DNA of 64,000 nucleotides, taken from the NCBI GenBank assembly GCA_027382625.1, contig JAJKFJ010021472.1, positions 1 through 64,000 of the forward strand. Reading direction: 5' to 3'. Each line of letters starts with the position of its first letter. The stretch's first letter is position 1. The notes under the pieces were generated by a model. It did no database searches. It was not told the origin of the DNA and worked only from the letters and a program-made list of their open reading frames with translations. The stretch comes from Tetmemena sp. SeJ-2015 (Eukaryota; Ciliophora; Spirotrichea; Sporadotrichida; Oxytrichidae). This document shows, one piece after another, positions 22,701 to 36,700 of this stretch. Made by a program: the position numbers and the translations under genes.

Positions 22701-25700
22701 CTAGGTAAACAGAGTAAGAGAGCCACTTAGGAGTGTAGTAGCTCATAATCTTTCTCATTCCAACTGGCTTCTTTTCTCTTCTGTTTTGATCATTCTCGGA
22801 TTAGCCATTGACGTCATCTTATTCTAGATGTGCAAACTCAAAGTTACAATCATATTTCTATATTGAATATAGAAATGGTATATCATGCTCAATGATTCTA
22901 TTTAGAGAAGATCTTTGTTTCTACAAAATTCAAAGTCCACAGTAAGAAAGTGAAATATTTCTTGATCGAGGTGGAAGTGCCTCTCCTCTCTACTATGAGA
23001 GGGCTGAAGTCTTATTGTTGCTGATCCTCCTCTTCCTTCTGATGAGCATAGTTTGTCTCCTCGAGTCTTCTTATGATCTCATCATACTCTGATGTACCCT
23101 TAGCTGCTGGTAAGACACTATTCTTGCTCTCGAGGTATAGAAGGTTCTAAGCTGTCATTATGGTTTAGAGTCTGTGAGCTATCATAATGATGGTAAGTTA
23201 GAATAAGAGAGAATTATTATATAATCTTGTAAGTCTGTTTGCCTCATCTGATGCAATTTTGTCAATTGCAGCTTGCACATCTCTCTCACTCTTTGGATCA
23301 AGGCTGAAGTGGCCTCATCTAAGATCAATATCTAGGGCCTTTTTATGAGGGCTCTTGCTATGGCGATTCTTTGCTTCTAACCTCCAGAGAGATTGAGAAC
23401 TGCGGCTGAACCGCAAAATGTGTCAAGACCGTTTTCCATTTCGTACACAAAACTTGCATTTGCTAACTTGATAGCGTACTCAATCAAAATGGAAATTAAG
23501 CTGATTAGATCAAGATACTTTTTATGATATTAATATCTTCGGTAGTGGCATCCTTGTTACCAAATAGAAGGTTATCTCTGATTGTTCCAAGTATGAGAAC
23601 AGGTTCTTGAGACACGTAACCTATTTTTTCTCTTAAGGCCTTAAGTTTGATATCCTTAAGTCTGATACCATCAAAATATATGTCTCCATTCAATGGATCA
23701 TAAAACCTCTCTATCATCTGAATTATTGTGCTCTTCCCTGAGCCAGAGGGTCCCACTATAGAATATGTTCACTTACTTAAATGCAATTTTAATAGCTGTC
23801 GTTTGGCCAGCTTTGATGCTAAAGTGAACATTCTCAAGAACGTTCTTCACTTTCTCAGGGGCAAGGGGATATTTGAAAGTGACATCTTCAAACTTAATTA
23901 TTCTCTCAAGCTTGAAATCAGAGTTCAAAATATGGAAAAGAAAGGGTTGGCATTATTTTAAAGAGACTGAGTTTTAAATGTCGTGGATAGCTGGAGTCCT
24001 ATCTATTACCTCAAAGACCATTTTACCTACTACCTTAGCTTTCATAACTGCCTATACATTCGGATTGAGGCCGAAAAGCATAGACATTCCTGTCATCATA
24101 GCCACCAAGATACAAAGCAAGTCATTAACTGAATAGGGCATATCTGTATTTGGGTTAATGTAATCATCGTAATTATAATTGTGTTAGGTCATATTTTATA
24201 AGGTTGGTGAAGCCCTTTTTGATATAGTGAGTGGCGATCCAGAAAGTGTACACGTAAAACCCAAAGATAACGAACCTGAACACGCCTATGATTAATTTTA
24301 CTTATCTCTTATATATCTTATATAATAAATGAAGGTAGCTAACCAATACTCCGCACTATGAGATATCTCTTTGACTTCTCTAGTGAGCTTTTCAAACTTT
24401 TCTAACTCTCTCTTCTCCTTCAATTATTTAAACACTCATTTAAAACTTCCAATTAATTCTAAAATCCTTAGCGAAAGAAGTTATAAGTCTAATTGCGCTG
24501 AGACTCTCCTCTACCACACCTCCCATTTTCTTTGTGTATTCCATTTTTTACATGGCTGTCTTTTTGACTTTAGCTCCAAAAACCCCCAGTATGATCATAA
24601 TCAGTGGGAAATAGGCGAGGCAGATAGCCGTGTAATCCACTCCCTTGTAGAACGAGATTCTTATTTTCCTTATATAAATATACTATAGAATTTATTCCAA
24701 GACCCGCTAGGATGCAAGTGACTGTAAAGATATAGAAAAATGAAAATACATTTGAATAAAGATGATGTTGGAGAACTTCTCTCCAATAGAGTCTTGAATG
24801 ATTGCGAAGTTTTCACCAATTTGCGAGGGCAGCTGCTCCACATTTAAAATACTAGACGATCAATTGTTTAAATATTTTGAGTTTCAAAATAAGCTACCTC
24901 TTGTTTGAGAATGGCGTGGAGGTATCTTGATCTCAAGTTAAATGAAATGTTCTCAGCCAGGTGTTACCAAAATCCATAGTAAATGTAACCTGTAATCCAC
25001 AAGCCCAACCCTACAAGAGAATTGCTATCATTAAATTTTAAAAGAGAGATGTAGCCAGCTAGTCTGTTCATGGTGTCTTTGATAGTGTCTGCAGTGTTAT
25101 CTGGATCGAAGGTTTAGGTGATCTCACCCATGATAATAGCTAGGGAAGGAGTGAGGCACCCTGCTATTACTGCTCCTATGGTACCTATTACTAACAACGC
25201 TTTATCTCTTCCAGTCACATACCTGAAAAAATTCTTGAAATCTATCATCTCAGGTGCTTCATCATCAAATAATCTTACATTTAGAAATTATATATATTTT
25301 AAAAAGGCCAAGTTTAATATTTGCTTTTTACTTAATATGTTTTGTTGAAAAGTTAATTATCAAATTGATCTTAATTAAATCCTACCAAAGATAGATAGCA
25401 CAAATGTAAATAAATTGATTTTTTCATCTTGAGCTGATGATTCTGATTGCTTTTATTTGGAAGTGGTCTCTTTGTCGCTAAGTTTTCCGATTTACGGTTG
25501 AGCTTGACTTATAAAAGTAAATGCACTAAAAGCATAAAATAAAACAATATCCAGACTCTAAATGTAAAGCGTATAGTTTAAAACCAATGTATTCTATATT
25601 AATACATTTATAGCTTGAGAGTTGTCTCTCAGGTCTACTTCCTCAAAATCATTAGAATTTAATTTATTAGCCACAGCCTTTAACTCTACTAATTAAAAAT

Positions 25701-26078
25701 AAGAATGCTGATTCATGATTTTATTAAAAGCAATTTTGTGTTGTGAGAGAGTTAAGCCATCTCCAGATCCTATTTAGTTGGATTATATTTCTTCTGGGGA
25801 GAGAATACAGGAGCATCCCCTTCTCCCATAGCTGAATCGTAGTCTCTTTCTTAATTCAAGCTAATAATTAAAGAGCAATCATTTGAATATTGAAAAAAGC
25901 TGTTGTCTTTATTCATTATCGAATGTGAGTATGGTGGTATCTCCTCTTCAATAGTTAATTAGATTATTCTTGTATTACTATTGCTAAATATAAGATATTA
26001 TTCTTTAATTTATTGTGTATAACACTCTTCCAAAACTAAATTTTTATGTATTTAAAAAATTTTGTTGGGCTTTTTCAT
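19767..26078 (-). CDS. ABCB-type full ABC transporter, paralog A (scrambled germline gene)
   Basis: Two transmembrane and two nucleotide-binding domains, as in P-glycoprotein-like exporters; substrate unknown, membrane location inferred. Order on the minus strand: TMD1 (25200-24000, [15 protein letters not shown]), NBD1 with Walker [10 protein letters not shown] at about 23750 and [17 protein letters not shown], uninterrupted VLNLSGG, TMD2 (22800-21700), NBD2 with [21 protein letters not shown] and [10 protein letters not shown]. The C-terminus is [12 protein letters not shown] with TGA at 19767-19769. NBD2 contains a roughly 190-residue insertion between Q-loop and signature. The signature region is scrambled (MDS k+1 at 20034-20077, k+2 at 20299-20360). 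The N-terminus is uncertain: an open frame reaches ATG 26076-26078 through one homopolymer indel near 25800 and a further break near 25400. Confidence 0.85.
20034..20077 (-). other. Scrambled 44-bp MDS k+1 of ABCB paralog A
   Basis: It encodes [12 protein letters not shown] borders. It is flanked by pointer CTTCAACAAG (20068-20077, partner at 20382-20391) and pointer AGGAG (20034-20038, partner at 20356-20360). It lies downstream of MDS k+2, so it must be moved between k and k+2 to give [20 protein letters not shown]. Confidence 0.92.
20299..20360 (-). other. Scrambled 62-bp MDS k+2 of ABCB paralog A
   Basis: It encodes [20 protein letters not shown]. It is joined to k+1 by AGGAG and to k+3 by the 13-bp pointer CCTAAGATTCTCA (20299-20311 and 20009-20021). 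Confidence 0.92.
21434..21481 (-). other. 48-bp IES with pointer AAGAA (paralog A)
   Basis: Pointer copies (plus-strand TTCTT) lie at 21429-21433 and 21477-21481. Removal joins SIPATKK to IALVGH before Walker A of NBD2. Confidence 0.9.
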
Positions 26079-26976
26079 GTTTATAATTTAATCAAAGAGT
26101 GGATAGACAAAAAAATAATAAATTAGAGTGGATGTGTAAAAAAGTTAAAAAATATTAGGTTTCGTAAAAAGGTTTATCTATATTCCTTAGCTTGATTAAA
26201 TTAAGTTTTCTCCTTACTTAATGCTTTATAAGAATAATATATTATAAGATGTATTTTGAATCTTTAAAAAATATTTTATTCAGATAGACATAGAGCTGAA
26301 TATGATGATAATCGTAAAATAAATGTAAGATATATTTATACTTATTTGCCTTCTAAATTTATAGAGAATTAATTTAGAGAATATTTTCTTCCTTCATTTA
26401 TTTTAACATTGAATAAACCCATAATTAATTTATTTTGGGAAGATAATTACTTGGTAATATTTCAGCAATAAATGTTAGCTAGGTTAGCTTAAATCTTTTG
26501 AACTAAAATATTATTACGTGTACTCATTGCTACTAGATATATACTTATCAATAGCAATGGTTTAGATAATTTATCTACAATCTTATATCCCTTATATCAA
26601 TTAATCATGCTCTTCCAATTGAAGTTATCTATGATATTATTTTATATTTGAAAAAAGATTTTATTTTAACTTTATTAAAAACATTCCAAATAAATTCAAA
26701 TTTTAAGTTATTAGTTCTTGCTTAGGAATTCTTTTAATTTAAAAGGAAAAAATAATATGACTTCTTGTTTGATTTATGTTAATTATTGCTTACTTTCGGC
26801 CTAATAAAAATAGTGGATAATAATTAAAAATAAAATCATCTTGATTTAACATTTTTATTTTTAAAAATATCTCTATCCTCATTCTCAAATAAAAAGAGTT
26901 TAAATAGCAAATGATTGCTAATAATTTGTTTTAATAATTTCTCTATTATCTGAGTAACATCATCCTTGAGGAGGAT
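26079..26976. other. AT-rich intergenic region
   Basis: Divergent spacer between ABCB paralog A (-) and the acyltransferase (+). Very AT-rich, with no feature recognised. Confidence 0.5.
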
Positions 26977-29894
26977 ATGCGAGATAGTTTCAAGAAACTG
27001 ACTTCCAGCCGGATCCTTCTGGCTTTATTAACCTTCATCATGCTCTCAGATCTATCCTTTGCTAAAAAGTACAAAGATAAAAGCATCCTCTATTAGCGAT
27101 ATCCCTAACTCAACTCTTCCATGACTCCTGAGTGTGTGCAGGGAATAAATCGCATGCTGATTTACTTCTTCGAATACCCCTATGACTAGATGTAGCTCTA
27201 CTCCTTCAAGCAGTTAAATGATGTCGGCAGCAAGAGATATTGCGAGCAGGATCTTTCTCACTATGCTGACTACGCTATCCTCTAGTTTAACATATCTCAC
27301 CTCCCTATCTACTTCCATCTAGGTATGTGTATGCCCAAGGAGTGCAAACAGAATAATTTGGATCCTTTTAATGCGGGGGTCACAGATTTGCTAAATAGTG
27401 GATACAAAGGGTTATAATCATTCACGATGTCGAAAATAATTTGCTTAAAAATTGGACTACCTTCAATTTTCAAATTGTCAAAACTGAGGAGGACCAGCAC
27501 AATTGCAAAGCTCACTCAAAGGAGGATCAAATAAAAATAAGAGTGAAATACATATTTAAACAATTTATGAAGCATTTTTTAGACTTTTATTTAATCATAA
27601 ATCATTAGAATAAGTGTTAAATTAAAGAATGAAACCACTTTACTATTTATATTCCTAAATTGCATTTTATTTAATGAGGATTTATTGTTTGCGTTATACT
27701 TGCAGTCCTGATGGCACTAATGACTTGCTTCATTCCAACTCTCATCCATATCAGACTGAAAATCCAATATCGACAAAATTAGGGAAAGACCTACGACTCA
27801 GATTAATTGCAACTATTCATTACTCACAAATCCATTTATATTTCTATCGCATTCAAAATTATTTGAGGAGTAATGAGCCAGAGTGCGTAGTAACAAGATT
27901 AAGATGACGCCAGACAAGTTTATCAATAAATATCCTCCAGGATAGGCTAGTCACTCTAGTAAAATAATCGACTTGGAAATATCAATAATACAATCACGAG
28001 TAGCACCGTAGTCAGAGATGAGAAAACTAAAGCAACTAAAAATTTCTAAATATCGGGGTCTTATTCTCAAAATTCGTTCAACCAAAACAATCTTTCTAAT
28101 GAGCTGAGGATGTCAGATGCAAGTGTTACTAACTCACAGTTTGACTTCTTAGATAAAAGAGAAGATAAGTTAAATAATTAGAGGGCCGAAAATTAAATTC
28201 AAAACCAACAAGCGCTCGATTAGTCTGAGATAGCGGCATAAAAGGTGAATTAGTTCTAGCAAGTACTCAGATCTTGCATTTCACAATTAATTTTAGAGTT
28301 TGTTTCTTCAAGATCTTTCTCTTGGCTAAACGCTTATAAGGATTTAGTGGGAACTAGAAGAAAGAAGTGGGACAGTTAAGATTTAGAAATTTTGGAGGGG
28401 TTTAAATTTATTTTCTACGTCATCATCGTCATCGCAGCCACTGGATATTATTTAACTGTCGATCCAACTTAGAATCCTTGGAAGGGTCTAGATTTCTTCC
28501 AAAATATCCTAAACCAAATTCAAAGGCATAAATAAAATTTGACTCTAAACATTTTATAGATCAATAAAGTTTATTCACTTAGATCTTCAGCGGTAACTTA
28601 GGCCTGGAAGGATTCACTTGCCTCTCTGGATTCTTTGGAGGCTATAAATTCATGCAACTTTGTGAAGCTAAGTCCTCCCTAGGCTAGAATGTGAACTTCA
28701 AGGATTATGCTAAATTCATAGCTAAGAAAGATCTTGAGATTGGCTCCAGTTTACTATGCAGTCTTCTTCTTTGGTTGGTGTGTGGGACCCTTCCTTTTGA
28801 ACAGCCCACTCTATTACACTTATAACATGCTGTATCTTAATTGCAAAGTCTATTGGTGGTCTGAGCTACTGTTCATAGGCAACTTGTATCCATTTGTCAT
28901 AGAGGGTAATGAAGGCTGCATGTATTGGAACTGGTTTGTGCTTTGCGACTTGCAAATGTACATCTTCATCCCCATCTATATAGTAGTTTACAGAAAGGCT
29001 CCCACCATTGGAATGATTCTTCTCTTCACCATCATAACCTTAAGTATTGTAGGTACTATGGTGATCGTCTATGTGAATAACTTAAGATCGGGGGTATTAT
29101 AAAATAAATTAGCTGTAGAGAACTTCTACCTCTTTGCTTACATATTTACCAAACCCTGGACTAAATTCCACTCCTGCTGTCTGGAGTGTGCTTCGCTATT
29201 CTATATTCGCACATAGTGAAGTATAGAAAAATCGAAGGTGAGCTTGAGAAAAGAACTACTTACCCCAAGTTGCATTACATGCATCAGAGCTCTTTAATCG
29301 GGAAACTTTTGAAATATGTGGGCCTCTTAGTTGTCCTTTAGAACTTTGTCAATAGTTATGGCGCCATTAAAGACCCATACGCTTGGACTATGATTCAAAA
29401 CGCTTTGTTCATAGGACTAAGTCGCTTCTCTTTTTCATTGGGAATAATGTGCATCTTCTTATCAGGTGCTCTGGGTCATTTCCACATAGGAATAGTATCC
29501 TTCAACACTCATTTCTTCAGAGCAGGTGGAAAGATTTCCTACTTGACAGGAATGCTGCTCCCAATTATCATTACTCTGTGCTTCTGCAACTAAGAGTACG
29601 CTATCTTTATGACCTAGACGGGCGTTATCTTCATCGGAATTGCGAATATAGTCTCAGATATAGTTTGCTCTTTCTTATGTATTTTAATATATAGGAAATA
29701 AAGTTATGTATTTGACAGTTGAATTTCCATTAAAGACTCTTCATAAGCTAATTAATATTGATAAAACTTTTTTATTGAGCTACTTTTCCACAAGTATCTT
29801 AGTCATGAGTCTGTTCTAGAGGCCTCTTATCTCAAGCAATAAGATAGTGCAGAGCAGGCACAAGTCTAGCAAGAAATTATCAATAAGAAGTTGA
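26977..29894 (+). CDS. NRF-type acyltransferase-3 family membrane protein
   Basis: The protein resembles nose-resistant-to-fluoxetine (NRF-6) proteins: a secreted NRF domain followed by an acyltransferase-3 multi-helix domain that moves acyl groups at a membrane. Start ATG is at 26977-26979 with a signal peptide (LLALLTFIMLSDLSFA). The NRF part shows ECVQGINRM, YCEQDL and HLGMCMPKEC. The membrane part shows YVIIVIAATGYYL, SGNLGLEGFTCLSGFFGGY, LRLAPVYYAVFFFGWCVG, GCMYWNWFVLCDLQMYIF and SRFSFSLGIMCIFL. The Pro-rich end contains TVEFPLKTLHKLINI and LISSNKIVQSRHKSSKK, with TGA at 29892-29894. Several frame changes (near 27400-27700, 28730, 29720) are due to IESs or single-base errors; not all were placed. 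It lies opposite to, and between, ABCB paralogs A and B. Confidence 0.8.
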
Positions 29895-30762
29895 GGAATC
29901 TATGAGGACTTTGTATTAAATGATATCACTGAATTCTTATGTACTTAAATTTTTTATATTTGCTTTCAATTTTTAATTGTGATTGAATTCTATAACTTTC
30001 TGAGTTGAAATATTTGCTTCATTTATTAAATTTTATCAATAGATTTCTGAATTAAAGATCTAATCATTTCTTCCTCCTTAACTAATTTCTATCACCAGGA
30101 AAACTATGAGTTTAAATAACTTGAGTATAAAACCAGAATATTATCAAATTTCATCACAGATTATTTTCAAGACTGATTTTATAAAAGCCTTACTTTTTTA
30201 CTTATTTTAGTTTTGAAGATATCTATTCTTCCTTTATAATTTTGACTTAGTTTAAAAGAAGATTTAATTAAGTAAAAGTAAAATTAATAGTCCGTTTGAC
30301 TTTGTTGAGAAAGATTTTTGGATTTCAAGTTTTCGGACTTTTTTCTGGTAATTAAATTAACAGCTTGGCATTAAAATAGTAAATTCTTATGTTTTATCTT
30401 TAATTTAACACTATAAAATGTTTAAGAGGTAAACATATCTTCGTTAGAACTATGAATAGAAGATAAATATGAATTAATGTAAAAATTTCGCTAAAAAAAT
30501 ATTATAAATCAATTCGATCATTCAATTCAATCACAAAAGTTAAAGATTAAATAAAGCTAACATTAGGATCAAAGATTGGCGAAGTATTTTATCATACAAT
30601 AGTTAATTTAAAAAGAAATTTAGTACTAGATCTAATTATTTTATTGAGAAAAATAAACTCACAAAAAAAGAATTAAGCTGTTGAATATCTGCGAATAAAT
30701 TAAAATAAAAATAACTGATAAGTAAAATATATACAACCTTGCCTTGTTATGTGTAGAACTGT
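29895..30762. other. AT-rich convergent intergenic region
   Basis: Spacer between the 3' ends of the acyltransferase and ABCB paralog B. No open frame or repeat that I can support. Confidence 0.5.
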
Positions 30763-33700
30763 TCACATCTCCATTCCAGACTTAAGTTTGAAGAAGTAGG
30801 AGTTTGGATCTGCGGATAGGGAATCGTAAGTGCCTTGCTCCACAACTATTCCATTGTGAATAACAAAGAGCCACTCACAGTTTCTGATGGTAGAGAGTCT
30901 GTGAGCAATGACCACACTGGTACGTCCCTCCATAGCTCTATCCAGCGCTTGTTGCACCAATTCTTAAGACTGCTCGTCCAAAGCACTGGTAGCTTCATCT
31001 AGAATGAGAAATTAAACCTCAGAAAGGAGTGAGCCCTTAAGTCCACACAATTTTTAATTTCTTTTGCTTTATTCTGTCGAAACCATCTATATACTTGTCA
31101 TGTTAGATAAATTCATAATTTGCAGCTCTGTGATGTTGAAAGCCTTGTCAAACTTATATTTATAAATACTTATATAAATGATTAGCTAATAAAAATTAAT
31201 GGAATGAGAATTTTGGGATCCTTGATTAATGCTCTAGCGATAGCTACTCTTTGCTTTTGTCCTCCAGAAAATTGAGATGATTACATCCACACACTTTATC
31301 GAATCCTTAATGTAACTTGAAGTCTGAATTGTATTTTAAATCCTTTGATAAATTACATTTTAAAAAAATTGTTAGTGTTAGATTGATGAAGTTCCTTGAT
31401 TCTTGCGTTATTCTTTTGCTTTCTAAATTCTTTTAAAAAGAAACCATGCTCAATAATTCTCTTCAGAAGTTCATTTAATGAAAATAGTAATCTATTTTAT
31501 ATCAACAGGAAAATTGTTTTTTTTTATTGTTGGCTTCAGGTCTCTCTTGGAATTGCACTTACTTGGAATATTCTTTGACTGTCTCAATATCGAACTTAGT
31601 GCTGTGAGTTAAGAAAGCAGCGGAAATCACATCTCTGTGAACTTGCTTCAAGTGGGAGCCTTGCTCACTCTTATTTCATAACTTATAAGGATACCAATTA
31701 ATTATCTTAAAATTTAAATTTATGAATAATGTACTCGAGGATTCTATCTCCCTCGAAACTCCATTCGAACTGCAGTACGATATAAATTAACAACATAGAT
31801 AATAGATTTAAGTTATAATAGATATCGTCCCACTTGATTCCCTTCTTCTGTGATACGAGCTTCACTAGCTAAACAATAAGAGTTTCCTTTTTTATTAAAA
31901 AAGAGCTCGCAGAATCTCTAGATATGACTGTTAAGGGACTGTCTCAGCTTAGAGTCTCCCTTTTCAAGTACTTCTAAGATCAATTGCAGCTCTAATAGCA
32001 AATAGTGTCTACTTTAAAACATTAAAGTCTTGTCATTGAAGTACATTTTGAGCAGTACTTGGAAGTTAGGATATAGTTTGGCAATTTCTGGCTTGTTTAC
32101 GAACTCTCTAAAGCTTTGTTCAAACTTTTGTTGCACCTCCTCTTGTTCTAGATCTTCGATGTTAGACTCAAATCAGAACATTTAAATATCTTAATAATAC
32201 TAAAATTTAAACTCAATGAAGGCGAGAGCGTTTGCCATTTCTGCGCACTCTCTGACTCTCTGGTCGGATGCTGTATCATTTCCGTAGAGGATGTTCTCCT
32301 TGATGGTCATATTGAAAAGTAAGGGCTCTTGCATCACTATTCCGATTTGTTATCTAAGTTGCTTCACATTTAATATACTGTCATATTTTCTACATTTTAT
32401 GCAACTAAATAAGTCTTAATTGTACTTTCTGATGTCGACTCCATCAATAAGGAATTCTCCTCCAGTCACATCGTACATTCTTAGCAGGAGATTTGCGATG
32501 GTGCTCTTTCCACAACCACTGTGACCTACTAAGGCTATCTAAATTTAATTTAGAATTGTTATTTTTTCTTCTTGGTAGCGGGAATAGTCATGTTCAAGGA
32601 GTTGAGCACGTTCTTTTAATTAATCAGAAACAACGAATGGAATAAGTAGTTCTTGGTCCTTGAAGGATACTTGAAGTAGACATTTTTAAGTTCAATCTTG
32701 CCCTCTGGAATATCCATCTTTCCTTCTTTAGATCTGGTATCAATCTTTGAAACGTCTTCAATCATAAAAAGGATTATCGAAAGCAATGTATGTACTGATT
32801 AGTATACAGATAAGATGATTGAATGATGTCGAAAACTTTGTTTGCAGCGTTTCTGGCCTTGGAAACTGAAGGAGCTCTGGAAATTGAGATGCCACTACCG
32901 ATAGCAGAGATAAACAAAATGAACAAGCCGATGTAGGTGTCGTCTGGCTAGTCTAAAATAAATACGAATAGTAATACTATTGCAAATAAATATTCTCCGT
33001 GCTCAAAGATGAAGATGGAACCAATATAGAATACGAAAGCGAGGAAGAAAAATTTATAACTATTTGACAACAATGCCTTAAAATCTGATGCACTGGGAGT
33101 AGCCAAACCAGAAACCAGATTTGTGTGCGTTGATAACTCCAAGTCTGTTGGGCTCTTCTAAGAGCTTATCAAATCTGCTCATTAAGTATTTGACATTCTT
33201 CTCTCCGAAACTGATAACAGTTCTGTAGTTAATCAGCATATCTGAGAGTAAGGCGTTTGCTTGCTCGTATGGATCTTGGGCACCGGTTTCTCTGATCTGA
33301 CCCTGGGTTTAAATTACAAGATGCAAAACTAAAGAAAGGTTTTCTTGACATTAAACTTGAGCTTGGCCATGATAACACCTCCAGCCATCAAGAATGGAAT
33401 AGCAAAACAAGATTTTAAAGATATAAGTGACTTCAACTTGTATAGAGTTTACCTAAGGAGATTAAGGCCATATGCCAGTTGAAGATAAAACTAAAGATTA
33501 CTCCAACTACAACACAGAGGACACCCTCTAGAATGTTAGAAATAGTTTCACTTGTTAACCCATTCAACAGAGTGATGTCTTCTGATAGAGTAAAAATATA
33601 AAGAATGATCATCATTCTTTTTAAATAGAGTGTTACTGAGAATACCTGGGGCTCTTTCTTTGTTATCAAACCAGGCAAGATGTTTGTACACAATCACAAA

Positions 33701-36700
33701 AAATCTTACAATAAGAATAGAAGATCTCTATAAATTAGATGAATACTGGTGAAAGTTTTATTTCTGATAGTGTAAGTCAGATTTTCACCAAGGAATGCAT
33801 AAATATACTTGTTCAAGAAACCAACAATTCCCATGCATCCAGCGAGATATACATATAATAAATATTTATCTTTAAGAGAAGAAGGAACATACCCATCCAG
33901 AAGTTTCTGTCATCATTGAAGCTGCTAGACTTTGGGTTCATCATCACGAACAAAACCTTTGCAAAGATCAAGCCCATGATTATTAAATTTTGAAAAAAGC
34001 TTTAAAATGAGAGGGTAGGAGAATGCATTAACAATTGTGACTATGTAGCACACATAAGCGAGCCACTGTGGATGATAGTAAGCCATAATTTTACCCATGC
34101 TAACACTCTTTCTTTCTTTGTGTTCCATATCGTTTTATGAAGCACCTTAAGCTGCTTCTTCAATCTGAGCATTAGAAGGTTGTTTCTTTGCCTATACAGC
34201 GATTCTCTTTTCATCATCGTCGTTCAAAGCTACTACTGCAGCTTTATCAGCTTCATCATCACTACCAAACCTTCATAAAGATTCAATACCTCTATTCATC
34301 TTTTTAAAAGTTTATCGAGGTCTAAGACATCGTGAACAATAGACTGCTCTTTCTTGATTTAGTATCTTAAAATACATCTCTAGGATTTTATCTTAGGATT
34401 TATTAAGGTGCTGCCTCTGGCTTATCATCTTTTTGATGAGCATAGTTAGTCTCCTCTAGTCTTCTGATGATTTCATCATACTCGGACGAACCCTTAGCGG
34501 CAGGAATTAGAGTACTCTTGCTTTCTAGATAGAGCAAGTTCTGTGCAGTCATAATAGTCTGGAGTCTGTGGGCGATCATAATAATTGTGAGTTAGCCTGC
34601 TTCTTCCAAGGCAATCTTGTCAATAGCTCCCTGCACCTCTCTCTCACTTCTGGGGTCGAGAGCTGAAGTGGCCTCATCTAGGATAAGAATTTTAGGTCTC
34701 TTGATAAGTGCTCTTGCAATGGCTATTCTTTACTTTTGCCCTCCTGAGAGATAAATAAGAGGAATTAAATCATTCTAAAGATTGAGGACAGCTGAAGAAC
34801 CACAGAAAGTGTCAATTCCGTTTTCCATCTCATACACGAATGCAGCGTTTGCAAGCTTGATTGCGTAATCAATATCATCTTGAGTGGCGTCTTTGTTTCC
34901 GAACAATAAGTTGTCTCTGATTGTACCTAGGATGAGAACTGGCTCTTGGGACACGTATCCAATACTCTCTCTTAGTGACTTCAGCTTCAAACTCTTAACT
35001 TTAATGATAAATATTGAAGTATCTTAAGATTGGTTTGGTCAAAAAAGATGTCTCCGGCAAGTGGGTCGTAGAATCTCTCAATCATTTGGATAATAGTGGA
35101 CTTTCCAGAACCGGAGGGTCCAACAATTTTTATCTATAGAACTTTTTAAATAGCAGTGGATTGGCCAGCCTTGATGCTATAATTATGAGAACAAATTATG
35201 TTTAATTATTAAGCTGAAGTGAGCGCCTTCAAGGACGTTCTTAACGTGAGCAGGAGCAAGTGGGTACTTGAAAGTAACGTTTTCGAATTTAATGGATCTC
35301 TGAAGTGTGAAGTTCTAAATGGATATTAACATATAAATTTTATTATGTTCTCAACACAGTTAGGGAGGTCTCTGATTTCAGGATCCCTATCAATAACCTC
35401 GAAGATGGAGGCACCGGCCACCTTAGCCTTGATTACTGCCTCGTAGTTGGGGTTAAAGAAAATAAAAATTCAACTGGAAGACATTCATCAAGCCAGTCAT
35501 CATAGCCATAAGAATACACAGCAAGTCATTCAATAATAATAAGATTGCTCAATAAAATTAAAGAATTGAAATGTATCAGATTTATATAGCAATTATATTC
35601 TACATTTATGATTTAAAACCATTATTTGCAAGACCAAATATTTTAATTAGCTTTAAAACCTTATTAAAGCTTAGAGAATTAATTTTTAGCTTCAAAATGA
35701 TAGTACTTTATGTTGGATTTTTTATCTTTTATTTGATTAAAATATTAGAAAAGATTCTCATAAGTTTCTGACTAAAAACTAATGCTTTTGTATTTGGATT
35801 GACATCATATGGCTTGTCAGTGTTAGATTTTATAAATCTTAACTCAAATGAAGAAGTATCTTGTTAGGGTTTTTGATCCCCTTCTCGATATATACCGTAG
35901 CGATCCAGAAAGAGTACACATAAAATCCGAAAACCACAAATCTGAACATGGCGATCATAGAAGACAACCACACCTCAGACGTGTGAGAAATTTCCCTCAC
36001 ATCGTTTGCCTGCTTCTCGAACTTCGCAATTTCCTTCTCTTCTTACTTCTAAAATATGAATGAGTGAGTGCTATATTCTTTGGCGAAGGAAGTGATGAGT
36101 CTGATGGCGAGAGACTTTCTTCAACAACTCCACCCATGCGCTTGGTCACCTGCATTTTCTGAATGGCCGTGGTTCTCACCTTTTTACCGAAGAAGCCAGA
36201 TAAAATGATCACTAACGGGAAATAAGCAAGACAGATGCACGTGAAGTCCACTCCCTTGTACAATCAATCAATCAAACATTCTAAATAGGGATGATCTACT
36301 TCACACTCTCTCTCTCAGATGTAATTTTAAATGCTATGCCGAGGCCAGCAGAGATACAGAACAGTGTAAAGATCATACTAGAGAACTCATTCATACACAA
36401 TCAGCCATATTTAAAATGTTAACTAAGAACTTCTCGCCTAGAGCATCTTGAATGAGAGCGAAGTTCTCTCCTATTTAAGAGGGAAGTTGCTCCAATAATT
36501 AAGAGAAAGTATTTATCTTAATATTTATCCACATTTTGGGTTTCGAAGTAAGCGATTTCTTGTCTAAGTATGGCGTGTAGGTACTTTGATCTCAAGTCAA
36601 AAGTCATATTTTCAGCAAGATGTTGCCAGAACATTTTTTAAAATTCTATCTATTTTAAACCCGAAGTACAAGTAGCCATAAAAATTATTTAAGCCTGCGA

